A stretch of 64,000 nt of DNA from Anisakis pegreffii. Its lineage: Eukaryota > Nematoda > Chromadorea > Rhabditida > Anisakidae. Positions 28,849 to 43,415 of this stretch are shown here, one piece after another. The notes below the pieces were generated by a model. It worked only from the letters and a program-made list of their open reading frames with translations, ran no database searches and was not told where the DNA came from. The position numbers and the translations under genes are program-made. Within the stretch, counting starts at the first letter, position 1, and every line of letters starts with the position of its first letter. The DNA lies in assembly GCA_035041965.1 (NCBI GenBank), contig JAPYMA010000415.1, positions 186,001-250,000 of the forward strand, given 5' to 3'.

Positions 28849-29744
28849 AATGAGATATATTATGGTTGGTGATAGCATATTTGTGATGCTCGTATTGACG
28901 TGGCTAAATCAAATCGTGATTAAGGCGGAAGATAAGATTAAGATTTATCCGCATCACGAACTTCGCATGCTTCTTCAGCTTATAAACAGCACATAGCACA
29001 TAACACCCGCTTCAACTATAAATCAAAATATCTGCATCCGTCCAACATTATTTGTGTCTATGTAACTAGATCAAAACAATAACAACAACGATATGTTTTT
29101 ATATGAATTCACAAATATCTATGCGATGAAGATACCGAGGGAATTGATGTGTTTGTGAATTAAATGATAAGAGCGAATAATCAATTGAATAGCTGCCTGA
29201 TTCTCCATTATATGACGGACTTGAAACAGCCAAATACTTCAGATTCATGCATATTTTTAGATTCTTAAAGGAAGTGACATGCTCGCTGAACATCATCACC
29301 CTAAGTAAACACTGCCACTACTCGATGGAATAACTAAAGCTGCTCACCACATCTAAAGAGGATTGGCATTGCTATATGCATAACATAAACAAGCACATTC
29401 TCAAAAAAAAAATCAAACAATCAACACTTTCAACTAATTGTCCATGTTGACAGGCGCGTTGATGTGAGTTTACAAACGAACTAACTGATCAATTCTAATT
29501 GAAATGAAATGAATTGTAGTGAAATGTGTGTATGTTGACAAAGTGTTGTTAGTTGTTGTATAGCACTGAAAGGCAACGCTTAAAATGTGTGTGATCGAAT
29601 TCGATTGAAAACTTTTTCAGCTAATAACATTTGAACAAGTGACAAATCAAATATTATAAATTATTTACGACATCCAATTCATTTGCAAATCTTGGCCATT
29701 TTCATCACCCTCATCATCATTATTACATCAAACTCTCTCTTCCA

Positions 29745-29766
29745 CTCACACGCACACACACACACA
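29745..29766. repeat. (CA)n microsatellite
   Basis: Dinucleotide CA tract interrupted once by CG. Confidence 0.85.
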
Positions 29767-31010
29767 AATGATAGAATTCTAACTGAAATTTTTTATTCAA
29801 TCAATGAAATTTTTTCAAATATTAAGCCAAATAATTCAATGATTGATAGATCCATATATAGATTTGCTCCATAGTGAATTCGTTTGAATGAACACCAATT
29901 TTGCCATTAGCAAATAATTTTCCATTCTAGAACTGATTGCAATGCAATTATTTCATGAAAAGTAGTTATTCGTTCGTATCGATTCAATCAAATCTTTTCA
30001 TTTTATCATTCCACATAAATTGTGTGCACTCTTATAAACACGAGCATATGAAATCAGATTTCACAACAACATTGCTTGCATCTGACTCAGGAACGAAGCA
30101 TCATCACAGGTGACGACTGCCTGCCTATGCGCGAATGAATCGAAATTATATGTGAACATGGCATTCAATTCAATGATTTCGATAGGTTCCCATTAGCATA
30201 TCGAATTCGCTAAAATTGCTTCATATGAAAATTCGTAACAAATGTGCGCAATTGCACACTTCCATTTCCGCAAACCCTATATGAAATCTCTCCACACACT
30301 CACAAACAAACACAATGCGCGAGAGATTAGTAAATGCATAATATGAATATTCCGAATGCCACCGCAATTACGTAGTGTTTTGTGTTCGCAATACGGTGTT
30401 GGTACTACTGCAACGAGATGGATAAGCTCTAATTATAGCATTAAAATCGTTATAAATCGCTACACAACATCAGTTCGAAACTATTAACATTGGTCGCGTG
30501 CAAATGAAACTTTTATGAGTGAAAGATTAAAGGTGATACGGGACCGAAGATTAGTTATTCATGTTGGAGAATAACAATATGTGTGTGCTGTGATCATAAG
30601 TAATTCTCATTGAGCAAATATTGCTTTTAGAATATCACTTGATTGACTGACTTGATCATACATCAGCAGCACCATTCATGATAAGAGGACAACATGGACA
30701 CCATTCAGTGGAACTCACTGAAACTCATTCAGAAGTTTGAATGAAATTTTTTTTTTGTTCACCAAAATTCGTTGTTCCGTATGACACTTTGAAAATTTCT
30801 CCAGTAATTGATTGAGTGGGTATACGCTAAAGCATCCACTCCACTTATAAAATGTTGAATTCACACTGAACAATTACGATTACTGTTGGTTGTGAATCGA
30901 AACGATATCGTTAAACCATTGAATGGATCGTTTTGAAAACCATTTCAAAGTCAAAAAGTAAGCCCGGAGATTTTTTCTTCAAAACTTTTTCAGAAACGCA
31001 AAATACGAGA

Positions 31011-31211
31011 CTAATTCAGACTTATTTTCAGGTATGGTTGAAAAAGCATTGCAATTGCAGCCTCCTCTGCCTCTGAAATTCTTAACGATCGATAGCATCG
31101 AATCAAATAATCAGTCCTAAGGAAATCATTAAGAAGTTGACGGAATATGCGAAAATGAGTCAGTCGTTCGCGCACAGCTTCAATCGTTCCTAATGAGAGA
31201 ACGAGGTTCAT
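31011..31211 (-). CDS. Hypothetical 66-aa ORF
   Basis: ATG to TAG. The product is rich in Leu and Arg with helix-forming segments (TIEAVRERLTHFRIFRQLLN and RISEAEEAAIAMLFQPYL). No motif recognised. Listed only because of its protein-like composition; chance is quite possible. Confidence 0.18.
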   Translation of the reverse strand: MNLVLSLGTIEAVRERLTHFRIFRQLLNDFLRTDYLIRCYRSLRISEAEEAAIAMLFQPYLKISLN

Positions 31212-31597
31212 TTAGATGCTTCTTCAGTAGTCATTAGTGCCTCTGATTAATAGCGCTGATTAAGTGTGCAGTATGTGGTGCAGTAATCATCTCAGCAGCC
31301 CACCGTGTGTCAACTGACAGTTTCCTTGGTTATTTCAAGTTGGCCATATGAATAATCTATATTTGTCGCATGGAAGACACTGGAAGATCGAATTCATTTA
31401 TGAATGTGTGTATGTGACTCAGAAATGTCTCATATGGTGAAAATTGACGACGAAGAATCGACAACTCCAAAAAGCGGAAATCATGCGAACTGTATATGGA
31501 AGGGAAGACGGCAACGAGAATGATCAAAACTACGCTGTAAAATCAGAAATGCATGGAAAATGAATTCATGAATGAATACTGCGTAAAACAAAATAAC

Positions 31598-31646
<49 letters not shown>
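31598..31646. repeat. (AAT)16 microsatellite
   Basis: The longest simple repeat in the window, about 16 perfect AAT units; likely to vary in length between individuals. Confidence 0.95.
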
Positions 31647-34600
31647 GTACTTTAATTTTTGATGAATAGGAAGGAAGACATTAGGAGAGTGTAATGCATT
31701 CGAAACATTCCTTATTATTGACTCATTCACACCAGTTCATTTCTCGCATAATAACGACTTCTTACAACCATTAAACGCTTTCCTCAACTTTTCTGCGTTC
31801 AGTGATAAACCTCAAGGCGACAAATGGCGACGAAAAGCAATTGTTGCAAATGAGCAGAATTCAACACTTGATTCTTCCGAATACACCTCAAGAACTTGCA
31901 CACTGTTGATTGTTCGGCGCCAATCACATACATTTCTATGTTATCCAGCGCTCTCAGAAGCTCAACAGATAGATCATTTTCGAATGATCGAACAGAAAAT
32001 TTACGCGAAAATCGCACAAAAGAGAAAACACTCACTATCAGGTGAATCTTTCGTTTCAAAACATCCAAACGCACAGTTAATTTCACAAACAACTGCGTGA
32101 TCTTCACCTCAATTATATGATCTATACGTTTGAAAACCATTTCATTGCATTCGTAAAAAAATTTTGCCAACTTTTACCTGTTCTTATAAAGCAGAATGAC
32201 AACAATAGCGCTCAGCAGTCGACATTGTTTAAAAGGTAATCTAAAGAAAACACGAACTGCGACTTTCTGAAGTGGTTAATTTCCTTTCATTGGCTTTTTC
32301 ATAATGGAGAACTAACTCTAAGTGAGTTGGTTCGTGACGACGAAAGGCAATGAAGCAAGATGTTAGCGAACTTAAGTAGTCGACTCGGTTCGACGATGAT
32401 GAATACCGAGATTTTGAGTTGATGTGTGCAAGAAGAGAACATCTTTTTTTTGTGAAAAAATATGAACTTTTGACAGTTGAAAGAGGCATAAAAAATAGTG
32501 AAAGATTCGAGTTGAGAGAAGTGAACAACAACAATTTGCAAATGAGTTATTAAAGAGGTCTCAGAGGAATCTGGAAAACGATTAGTTCACAACTAAAACT
32601 CAACAATGAAAGTACTGCTGAATTGAGATTCAATGAATTCAGAATTGATCAGATGAGTGAAAGTTTCCGGATGGAAAAAAAGGAGAACAATGACTGGAAA
32701 AGCTGATGTGACTGGAAATTGAACAAATTTTAGCATTCAGTAAACAAAACATTGTGAAAATTGCTGGCAAAAATTCCACTCTAAACATTATCAGCGCAAA
32801 AAGTATTGTACAAAACTCCTCACCAATGAATAGAACACTTCATTCAGCTGCCGATAGGAACAGATTCTGTGACAAAAAAAAAACATTGAAAATTTGCATT
32901 TTCATCTCAAATTACAATCATTGGCTCCTGAAAAATGCATGTTTGTTTTATGGACAGAATGCTGCTGCTGTTAGCAAATGCAGGCAGCCAGCTCTTTCGA
33001 TTCATCTCGTACATGCAGTGTGGCATCATGATGTAGATTTAGTTCCGTTGGGAGAACATTGACGTTAGATCGAATTAAGGAGGAAGCAAGCGATGTGATT
33101 TCATGATTAAACAATGCAACAAATTGAAAGATGACTTGAGCGCAATGTATCATGAGCGAGAGGAAATTCAACTGAACGAACATAACATTACGAATCCTAA
33201 CAAGATCATTGATCAGTGAGCTTTGCTTTCATACAATATTTACGATGGATGGATGCTTCAGTTGAATGTGTGATTCAATGCATCTATATGCCTCTTAAAT
33301 GTTTTCGACTATTTGGTAAGTGAGCAAATTTCCAGGGCAAACATCAAGCATGACGATGACGATAACCAACAAAATGTTCCACCACTTCAGAAATTCTTTT
33401 AGTTTTCTCAAGCAATATTTCTTTGAATGTTGTCCATAAACGAGATGGATGTTTGAATGTTAACGAATCGATGAATTAATTCTGGTTTTGGATAGGTGAT
33501 GACGGGTGAACACAGAAATTTTGATGCAACAATACTACAAATGGAATAATGAATAACGACAGTTTCGATGCCTTTATTATAATTATGATTCGTATTGTTA
33601 TCAGTATTATTATTATAATTATGATTATTATGATTATTGCCGAGAAATGTGTGAATGTTCTCTGCTTACAAATTCGTTTGTGTAAATTTGTTGTTGTTTC
33701 ATAGTGTTTGTGCAATTTTCAACTAATTTGAATGTTTGTTCAATTCAACAATACGTCGTTGTCGTACATGTTTTCGACAAATCTGAAGAATGTACGCAAA
33801 TAGAAGGCAAAAACATTTTCACATTTTGAGATGAATGTACGTTTTGGAATATGATTTGATTTGATTTGACTTTAAATTGCTCGCTCGGTATCGCCGCCGT
33901 ATTATGACACCGTTTTCTTCATACCTATTAGTCGCATTATTTCATTATCTGCCGTCGATAACAACAACCTTTTCCTGCGATGTATTCAACCGCCCGCCCT
34001 GTCGATTCAGTTCAATGAAATTAACTCGTTACGTCGTGTTGAAAAGAACTTTGTTTTTGTGAACATTGTATAAAGATGATGTAGAGATGATGTAAAAATG
34101 GAAACTTAGATTCTATTCGATCAGGCGTATACTTTTTTCAAAAATTGTTTCGTTAAAATTGTTAGCACTTCTTAACATCACTCACAGTCAATAGTTGTCC
34201 TCCTGACAGTTAGTAGTCAATTTTGATTTTTTTCTACTAGATAGCTGAATTTCATTTCTGTGTAATTTACAATGAGTAAAGTACACCAGATAACTGAACT
34301 GACTGGCCAATCAGCAATGAAAAGTCGTAACTATCAATAGGTGGATTGAAATCTTCAAAGAAAATCCATTCCAGTATGAGAACGACTGATGACTACTCTC
34401 GAAATCATACAGACAGCATTAAGCATCTACTCGCAGTCCTTCAAGCATTTCATCGAGTAGCATGTAAAATCGCATGTATAACATCTCACGTCTGAAAGCT
34501 AAATGATCCAACATGATGGTCAACGTGAAATTTTACCATGAAAGTAAAGCACATCACATTGTAATTATATACAGACGATCTGTGAGCATTGAGTGAAGCT

Positions 34601-37600
34601 CAGATCAAATTCAGTTCACAAATGACCTAATCAATTTTCAACAGCAATAAATTCAATCTGATTTTTCGACTCAAAACGCTCATCAAAAGTCACTGCGAAA
34701 TTGCCCTAATGTGAAAGCAGAGCTGAAATGAATATTGCACGCTTTGTGAATACTTTGCACTTGGAACTAATTTTCATCACTAATGATCATCAAACGAATG
34801 AATGAATCACTGAGGAACAAAAAAAAATGGAACTGAGTTCCGATTATTAATAAAATTTTGAATTGATTCTGAATTGTGTGGTTAATGTTACGGCACTCGA
34901 TTCGTTCCGTTCGAGTGCACTTCTCGGATTTCTTCCTCTAAATAATGAAATAACAATAGGTGCAAACGAACGAAATTAATGAATAAATCAAAAAAACGAC
35001 CTGAACATCAAAGCAAAATAACACCATAACGTTGTCGATGCTTGCAAGCGTAGCTGATTGTCGTGATCGAATTTGCATACAATACGAACTAGACATGATG
35101 ATTCAGCTGCTTACGATTGCGTGTCTGAAGATGACAATACGCTGAAATTTTAAAGAAAATACTGAATCAGCTGTTCACAGATATGCAGCCACATTCACCA
35201 CCTGATTTCTCGGAAAATCCATTGATTACTTTCGACTGCTTGTGTTCTTGAAATGGTTGTCGTGACAGCAAATTTTCTCACTCGTCCGTGCCTCTTATTG
35301 CTACTTGATACGATCCAATCATCCAATCCATTTCGGTAATCTGTTGATGGATTTCCAATTGCAGTTGAATCTCGATTGTCAGTGTACTTTTTCAGCCGTG
35401 ATGTATCCACAGAAAAGGAAAACAAATTTGACTTGACAACTTGTAAGTTTGATTCTAACATGAAATAATAACGACTTCTCCTTCATGAATATATCTGCAC
35501 CCGAAGTTCCATCCAATCCAACTGATCAGTTTATCATTCTAATTGAACGAATGCTTCCTTCTTGAATCTGCTCAGAAATCACTTGAACATTCTAACTGTT
35601 CTCTATACATTGAATCGTTTCGATAATCAAAGCAAAATACTCCTATTGATATGACTGTTTGACATGATAGCTGCTTATCATATCATTTATCAACATATTC
35701 ATTATCACTAGAATGTAAATGACGTCATTGCATGGTGAACAGTAGAAATGGTAGTGCCGTGATGCACTTTGACAGTATTTATGCATTGTAGATTGTCCAC
35801 TAAGCGTTCGATTCGCGAAGAAGCGATCGTAAAGTGATATTTGCAATGACTGTAAACTGATTATTCTATTCGATGTCTAGTGATAAGCGCAATCAATTGC
35901 TTTTATCTTAAATGAAACAATATTCGTCTTTATATTAGACAACGCGCTCATCTATCATCTATATCAGTTAGGCATCAAATATGACCATATTGAGAATCAC
36001 TCAGATGTCATCTTGATTCGAACACCTCACTCGAACATCCAATAACACTTTCCTAAATGAGCACATCCCATTCACGTCCACTCAATAGCCATTCCTTCAT
36101 ACTGCCAACAATCATTATCCAACAGTAAATTCGTAATTGCTGAAGCTTGACTAACTAAGTTATACGATTATATTTCAGACGAGATTCACTGATGTGTTAT
36201 GTGACTCATCCACATCTTCTCCAGTCAATACCATGAATTGAACGCTAGCAATGAAAGTCAAAGAAAGCCCGTGTATTTTCAGTGAATTAGTAACTAGCAT
36301 CCGCCAAATTCTGCGTAAAACCTAGAAACCATGCATAGGGATCGCCCAAATGACAGCAGTATCGTTTACATCAACTTAAGTAACAGTTCAGCCAAACCGT
36401 TCAAATTTCTGAGCTTAGATTTTGCTGAGTGATGCGACGATGAGCACATCTTAAACAAGTTCCATACTAAGCGCACATCACGAATATCATCACCTGATTC
36501 TATTCGTAGGTTGCGAGATAAGTTCGTAATGTTTGTAATGGAAGCACTGCTCAAGTGAGATCGCGCCTTAACATATCAAAATCTGTGATGACAGTAACAG
36601 AACCAGCTGAACACTATCATTTCAATGAATCATTTGTGATAACAAAAATGATAAACAAACATAGTAATACATAACAATTTGTCAATTCGACAAAAATCAT
36701 TTGATCAATAAAAGTTAAAAACACCACAAAAAAAACGCTTCTTAAGAGACAGTGATAGATGAGAGACTTGATTACGAATGAACAAAATTTATGACGCATC
36801 TTGAAATTCGACGAAAAACACCATCATTATGAGAAGAAATTTCGATGGAATGCTTTTTTGAACGAATGGAAATAAATGTGCAGTCATTTGTCGACCAGGC
36901 AAGGAATGATTTGTTTGTTGATTCAGAGAGATTTATGTTCTTCACAATAAATCGCGATAACAATTCACATTACTGAAGTTGCCATTGGCAGGTTGTCTGG
37001 AGCCAAACCTCACACAGCAACACATTCTTGGGAATGCTCGATTCGAAATCTGAAGATCATAAATGCGAACTAAGCAAAGAATTGATCTGACATTAAGTTA
37101 CGTTTGAACTGATTGAATTGATCGGAAATTTTTCCTCAAAATATACTGCTCAGAAGTATCGGAGAATGTGACAGGCTCATTCAACATATCTAAATTTCAC
37201 GCAATGAAAGTGACATATTGATCGTTCAGGAGTTATGAATACAAAGCTGAGAAGAGTCTGAAATGAATGGAGTCGGAAAAGACAACCATGTAAACATGCA
37301 CCTAAGAATCAAATTTCCGACTCAGTCGTACTGCAAAGTGCATTAATTCATTGAACATGTTCGTATGCTATCTATACATCATTAACTCTGCATTTCAATT
37401 TCTATTCACTGCTCACTTTCAAGACTTTCAAGCAATCCATTTGATTTGAACACTTTTGTTTCATTAGACATCCACTACTCATATCTGTTATCAGTGAATT
37501 CATAAGTTACATTATTATACAGTCACTTTAGCTCTCTTCATAATTATCACTATCAAGCGCCACATCCGACTCATTTCGCCTAGCGCATTGCTACACTCAC

Positions 37601-37732
37601 GATATTCATCGCATCATATTTATTCCTCACTTAAGCACTAGAAGTGGAATGATTACGAATTGATGCTTGATATGGTTACTGCAAATCAAAAGACGTTTTC
37701 GCTTCCGCTGTGACCACATTATTGAAAATATG

Positions 37733-37758
37733 TGATGTGGAGCAGTGATGTGGAGCTG
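37733..37758. repeat. 13-bp tandem duplication
   Basis: TGATGTGGAGCAG followed by TGATGTGGAGCTG, one mismatch. Confidence 0.85.
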
Positions 37759-40700
37759 GAATATTTGAGAAAACAATAGACGATAGATTACTGCAGATAA
37801 GGAAGTCGTATTTTGAAACGACGTTATAATCTGTGACGAAGCAATAAAGATAATAATCGTCGATCGTATTTGAATATTCCATGGAAATGCTGAGCGGAAA
37901 CATTCACACTCATTGTCAATTGCAATGAGAAATAGATCACTGAAAAGCCAGTGAGTGAGCAATTTTGGCGCTGCGGAAAATTGCGAGTAAAATTTATTCT
38001 TAGAAGCTTTACGATTGAAAAGCAACTTCACTCGAACAGTCATCAGCGATGGAATTAAGCCACTGAATCAAACCTGCACGAATACAAACCAGCAAAGATT
38101 GCTCAAATGAGTGCACATCATATAGCCGCCACTAGTGGAACTGACCGAGAAACACTACTAAAAACAAACAAGACAGCAGTTTTAAAGGATGTATGAGAAA
38201 GGAAGGCGCAAGCGAACGACCACAACAACTTCCGTTCGCTGGAATGATGAAGATGCGATGATGATGGAATGAAAGATTTTTGAAATTGGAAACGAGTGAA
38301 ATTCAAGACGTATTGCTGCTTGCTTGGTTGCTTGATGACGGCAGCAATGATAATGATGACAGCAATACATTACGTTCATGTTGAGGAATTAACTGTTCGT
38401 ATTCTGAGATTGCATCTAAAAATAAAACTTTAGCTCAATAACATCCCCTCTACGTACTCATGCACAAACATTGGCATTGTTTTGCACAAATTATTCATAA
38501 TAACTCGTCGGAGACATTCTCACAAGGAAACTTCACGAACTTGTTAGCAACACTGGATTTGATATACAAGATCATTTTAACTTTACAAATCATGCGCATT
38601 TCTAGACGAGTATTCATTCGCATGGAATAATTACTCGCTCGCTTATTGTTAGCCATAAATAATTTTGCCCAAATGAATTTCCGTTTTCTAAGATCCATTC
38701 GAATCAACAATTAGCATATTAAATTAGGTATCGTGCTGTAGTAGTGCTAATGAGTTGAATGTAGTATAGCTCAACAGAGATGTGCTATATGACTAAAGCT
38801 TGACCGACAGCAAATCACGTTAGGCACATACGTAATCTATAATCAGCTCTTCAACTGGAACTGCTCAGAACTAGCTTCCTCTGATGACTTGGTAACGAGA
38901 TTCCTCTAAACTTGATGAAAATCTAGTATCGAGATTTTTTTTGCTTTTTCTCACTGAACCAAGGACGTCATCTTAAAAAAAGTAGCAGGATTGCTGCACA
39001 AATATGATGACTGATTAATAAGGCATCAAATTCAAGTGCTGCTGATATCACGTCATATTACTAGGCAGCCTATCAAGGAACGTTATCAATATAGATGATT
39101 TTCATCAAGCGATATTCAAGGCGAATACGGAGACCGCACAACCCCGCATCCACTCACTGGAAATAAAGGCAGTACACATATTGAGAATTAATTGCCTCTT
39201 CAATCGAGAAGACGAAATTGACGGAATTAATGAGAGAACGGCGCGAGAGCAATTATGAATTTGGTGACGAGTGAAGAATCGTTTGAACGCATCAAGATTG
39301 AATCATGCAACTAACAACTCATAATCATCATAATCACCAGTAAAGTTAGTCGTCAGTTATGGCTAAATTGATGGTGCCTAATGTTGTGTGCTTGCTCTAT
39401 GGCTTGCTAAACGAACTTTAATCTACTCTCAAGAGTCTTGCTGCATATAAGTCATTATCACGAATGCACGAACGCATTACTATCCGTCCATCCATCATAT
39501 CAAAGCTCAATCTCAGCCTTTCTGAATTATCATCGGTAATATCGCACGAATAATGATTTGGTTCAACTCTTCAATTTTCATCTATCCTTCTTCATCTACC
39601 CTCCTTTCCCTTTTACATTTATTCCTAAATCCCTAAAATTCATCTGAATTAAAGAAAGCTCTCTACTTCCTAGCAAAAGTAAACGAGCAGAAGCATCCAT
39701 GACATTCCATCCAAACACACACACACATCCAAACATAAAATCTCAATTCGTACACGTACCTACTCTCCATAAAAATAGATCAAATATGGCTCACTCACAT
39801 CATAGCATCAATAACACAGCATCATATCAAATCATGCTCACGAGCGCTTGTCACTTCATATTATTTGCAAAATTGGCGATAATTTGAGTGATAAATTAAA
39901 TATTCGTTTGAACTGATCAGCGTTCCACACGTGCATTCATTATGCAGATTACATTTCATGTTTACAATACCTGAAAGTTCACGATAACTGTCATCAATGT
40001 ACTATCGATTTGTTGTCAAATATTACTTCATAATTGAATTGTGTCATCGAATGAAATATGATAATTGTACGGCAACCATATCATTTATTAAAAATTTTGA
40101 ATTAACCATTCATGTGAGCAATCGGAATATTGATACCTAATAACAGTTCAGGTAGTACGGAATTTCTGCTCAAACAAGCACGTTCTTTAAAACAATTAAG
40201 ACCAATATGAAATATTCAAGTGAGAGTCTAGCGACCTAATAAGATTATCGGAAGTCGGAACAAACCAACGAAAACTGTGAGTCGTAATGAGCACGTAAGA
40301 GGGATTGTTTGAGTGATATATGACCTAGTATTTCAGTTGCTATCTGCGCATTTCAATAGACCGAACTCGCAAATAATATGCGCTTTGGAAAGCTGAAAAT
40401 TGCACAAGCTCATTGTTCATCGTTAACTCATTGTGAAATAGAAGAGAATTTCACGAAATAATTGCGATCACTCTGAATCGTTCAACTGCTGTTCACAGTT
40501 AGAGTACGAGGAGAAGAATGGGCGAAGAACCAACCATCCATGTCAGTTTCGCATTTAATTCGAAGATTGTCTTATTTTTGGTTGAAATTTTTGAAGTGTC
40601 AATCAAACTCAAATCTCAAATCTACTCGAAAATCACCTCGCAAACATTTCGTTCGAAAACACAGAAAAAAGAGAAGTCAAATCCGAATGAGCACTTCAAT

Positions 40701-41090
40701 TCAAAAAACATCACGTACGCAAGCAGCATCGCAGCAATCTGCTCGAATTCCTAACAAGCGACTTCACTGAAATCATCTAACTCAAACTCAGAGGGTTGGC
40801 AAAGAAAATTGGGGCAGAAAAAAAAAATTTTTATTCACACATGTGACATGTGAATTGTGAATTGCTTGCTTGATTGTTGAGCGACTAATTCGATCATATT
40901 GTCGCCATAATTGAATTGCATCAGTACAGTAGTCTACGATGGATTTTGAACGCACTGATCGAATTTGAAAATTTGAATTTGAAGAGCCGAAAATGAATGT
41001 TGAATGTGAACGTTTCTTGTTAATAATAATCGTATGAAGGCTAATAATAGTAAAATGAAGTAAACGAAAAGTTTGCAGTTTGCATGCGTA

Positions 41091-41110
41091 TGTGTGTGTG
41101 TGTGTGTGTG
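41091..41110. repeat. (TG)10 microsatellite
   Basis: Ten perfect TG units. Confidence 0.95.
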
Positions 41111-41878
41111 ATTCACGGAATTTGCTTTTGAATGACTGAACAAGTAGATAAATGAATAGCGAAAAGTTAGTGAACTGCATCAGCATATGCGCATTCACGA
41201 TAAGCACCGACCGATATGAATTTGCATAATTCTCGTCGCCACTCACTGCTCAGGATGTTGGCAATTTGCATTAAGAGGACGACGAAAATGAAGAGAATGA
41301 ATTATTTTGTTGGGATTAAAAATTATGCGCACATATGGAGGTATTTCGATGTAGTTGAAGTGAGTGTGTGCATGTAAAAGACAACACAAAAACTATTATT
41401 CATGAATGCACTCGTTTCAAAAGGTTTTTAGATATCAGCCAACATGCATATGGAACAATTTTTGCTGCTGCTTCACCTAAACACACACACACCAATCATC
41501 ACCCAGCAAGTGTTTCTGGTTACTTCATTCGTGATTACTTCAATCGAAGCTGGAGAAAAGAATGAAAACATTCAAAATCGTTTACTTCACTTTGCTCATT
41601 ATCCGTAAAATTGCTTCTTTCCTCCATCTCAAATACGAAGACAATCAACTTCTACTATATTCGAATCATTCAGCTCAACATCACTAAACGTTGCAAACTT
41701 CATCAGTATTTTCGAGAAATTCTTCGAACTTAAAACATTTCATACAATAATTGTCCAAGCGACAGGAAACCGCATCGTTTCGAAGCGCTCACGTTAGTCT
41801 CTCCGTTAGATCAGAGACAAATCCTAGGTACTTTTGCATTCATTCGCAGCGATATCCTATGTTCACTTCAACTGTTCT

Positions 41879-41898
41879 GTACACATTCTAATGTGTAC
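41879..41898. repeat. 20-bp inverted repeat
   Basis: GTACACATT, a two-base spacer CT, then AATGTGTAC: perfect 9-bp arms. Confidence 0.9.
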
Positions 41899-43198
41899 CA
41901 TTTTTCGGCACCGAATCCCGAAAGCATAATTATTTAGCATTTATTCGATGCTTTTCATACGATAAGCATCGTCGAATTGGACATAAACTGAACTGATGTT
42001 TTGATAGGGTTGTGTTCAGATAAGGTTGTAAAGTGCTGAGGCCGTAGTTCGCTTACAGCCAGAAGTTATAGTGATGTTTGAGTATAGTGACCTTTTCATC
42101 AGCAAATGATGCATGATTATCACGAGCAAGCGAATGAAAGTTTTCGAACTCTTTTTGTAAATTTCATTTCAGAAATCAGCACCTTTTAGCACTACGGCCG
42201 CTAAAGCATGTTGAGGGCTTTTAACTGCAGAATGTTGTCAGGTAATGACATTGAAATTTGGAGAAATGGCAAAGTTCTCAATTAAAATGCTCTGGATTAG
42301 TTTTGTGGCCCAGAAATCAGTTCAGATATTCGAAATAACCATCACCCACATGAAGACTTTCATCAGATGATAAAATAATCTTCATAGCCCAGTAAGAAGC
42401 AAACTAAACCTAGCCTATAGGCGACTCTAGAAAACAAACTCTGACAACACAACAGCACTAAATAATTCGAATGGGAAAATGCGAAAAGTTCCAAGCAAGA
42501 AGTCTTTTATCTCACCATCTGAATATGAATATGCTAATAGTTCACATGAACTAGAATCACACTGCCGACTCTTGCTTACCCAGTCAATGATCGAAGAGAA
42601 TTTAATGAGCGCAATATTTCAAGTTATTCGTCGAATGAAATAAATCACCTTTATCGTCGTGCTCAATCATAAAACAATAATGATAATATTAAATTGAGTA
42701 ATCTATCTAAATATCGTTAAACGATTTGATTTGTCTCTTTGACTACAAATTATGTTCGCTTGTTAAGATCAATGCTTTGAGTACATCTAAACAAGCTTCA
42801 CAACAACTATAACCACTTTGAGCGTAATACATTCCGAGTTCCCAATATCCGTTTCTCTTAAATCTTTGCGGCATGAAATAGAAAAAAAGCACGAAGCCAT
42901 TAGCAGCAATTGAACTAACACTTCAACATAAAATCAAAATATTTCTGGCGAGCATTTGTTTCTGAGAGCAAAAACTCACTGCAAATCACCAAATCAACAG
43001 ATCAACATCAGTGAAAATTGTCCAAATCTCAGAGCGATTCCTTGATTACATCTTCGCTCACTACTAACCTTACCATTGAACTGATTCGTTTGGCTGACGA
43101 GAACACTGCTGGAAGCATTCAGCTAGACAAAGGTGACTTCTCGATCGTTCCAACATCCTAACACGAATATTTATCCGTTCCATCAACAACTGAGTCGA

Positions 43199-43378
43199 AT
43201 GAAGATGATTGATGGAGTGCTCAAGGCTTCTTTTCTTTTCGTAACTATGTATTTATTGGCAAACCAATATCATAAACACTTCAATTTTTTGAAACGCATC
43301 GTTGAGATAATATTTGGAAGTGAAATTCAACAAAATAAAAACAACGAAAGGATGTACGCAGAAAATGTGATTAAATAA
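43199..43378 (+). CDS. Hypothetical 59-aa ORF with hydrophobic N-terminus
   Basis: ATG to TAA. Residues from about 5 to 20 (DGVLKASFLFVTMYLLA) could be a signal peptide or membrane anchor, followed by a polar Lys/Asn-rich tail. No family recognised and no neighbour to support it. Confidence 0.15.
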   Translation: MKMIDGVLKASFLFVTMYLLANQYHKHFNFLKRIVEIIFGSEIQQNKNNERMYAENVIK

Positions 43379-43397
43379 ATGAGTTCGAATGGATAAG

Positions 43398-43415
43398 TGG
43401 ATGGATGGATGGATG
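43398..43415. repeat. (TGGA)n microsatellite
   Basis: Four and a half TGGA units just after the small frame ending at 43378. Confidence 0.85.

Noticed and set aside
37627..38043. 138-codon minus-strand open frame
   Set aside because: Hydrophobic, low-information translation rich in Ile, Phe and Ser, typical of AT-rich non-coding DNA; it includes the 13-bp tandem repeat.
40788..41246. 152-codon minus-strand open frame
   Set aside because: It spans the (TG)10 microsatellite, giving a Thr/His repeat, and has no recognisable protein content.
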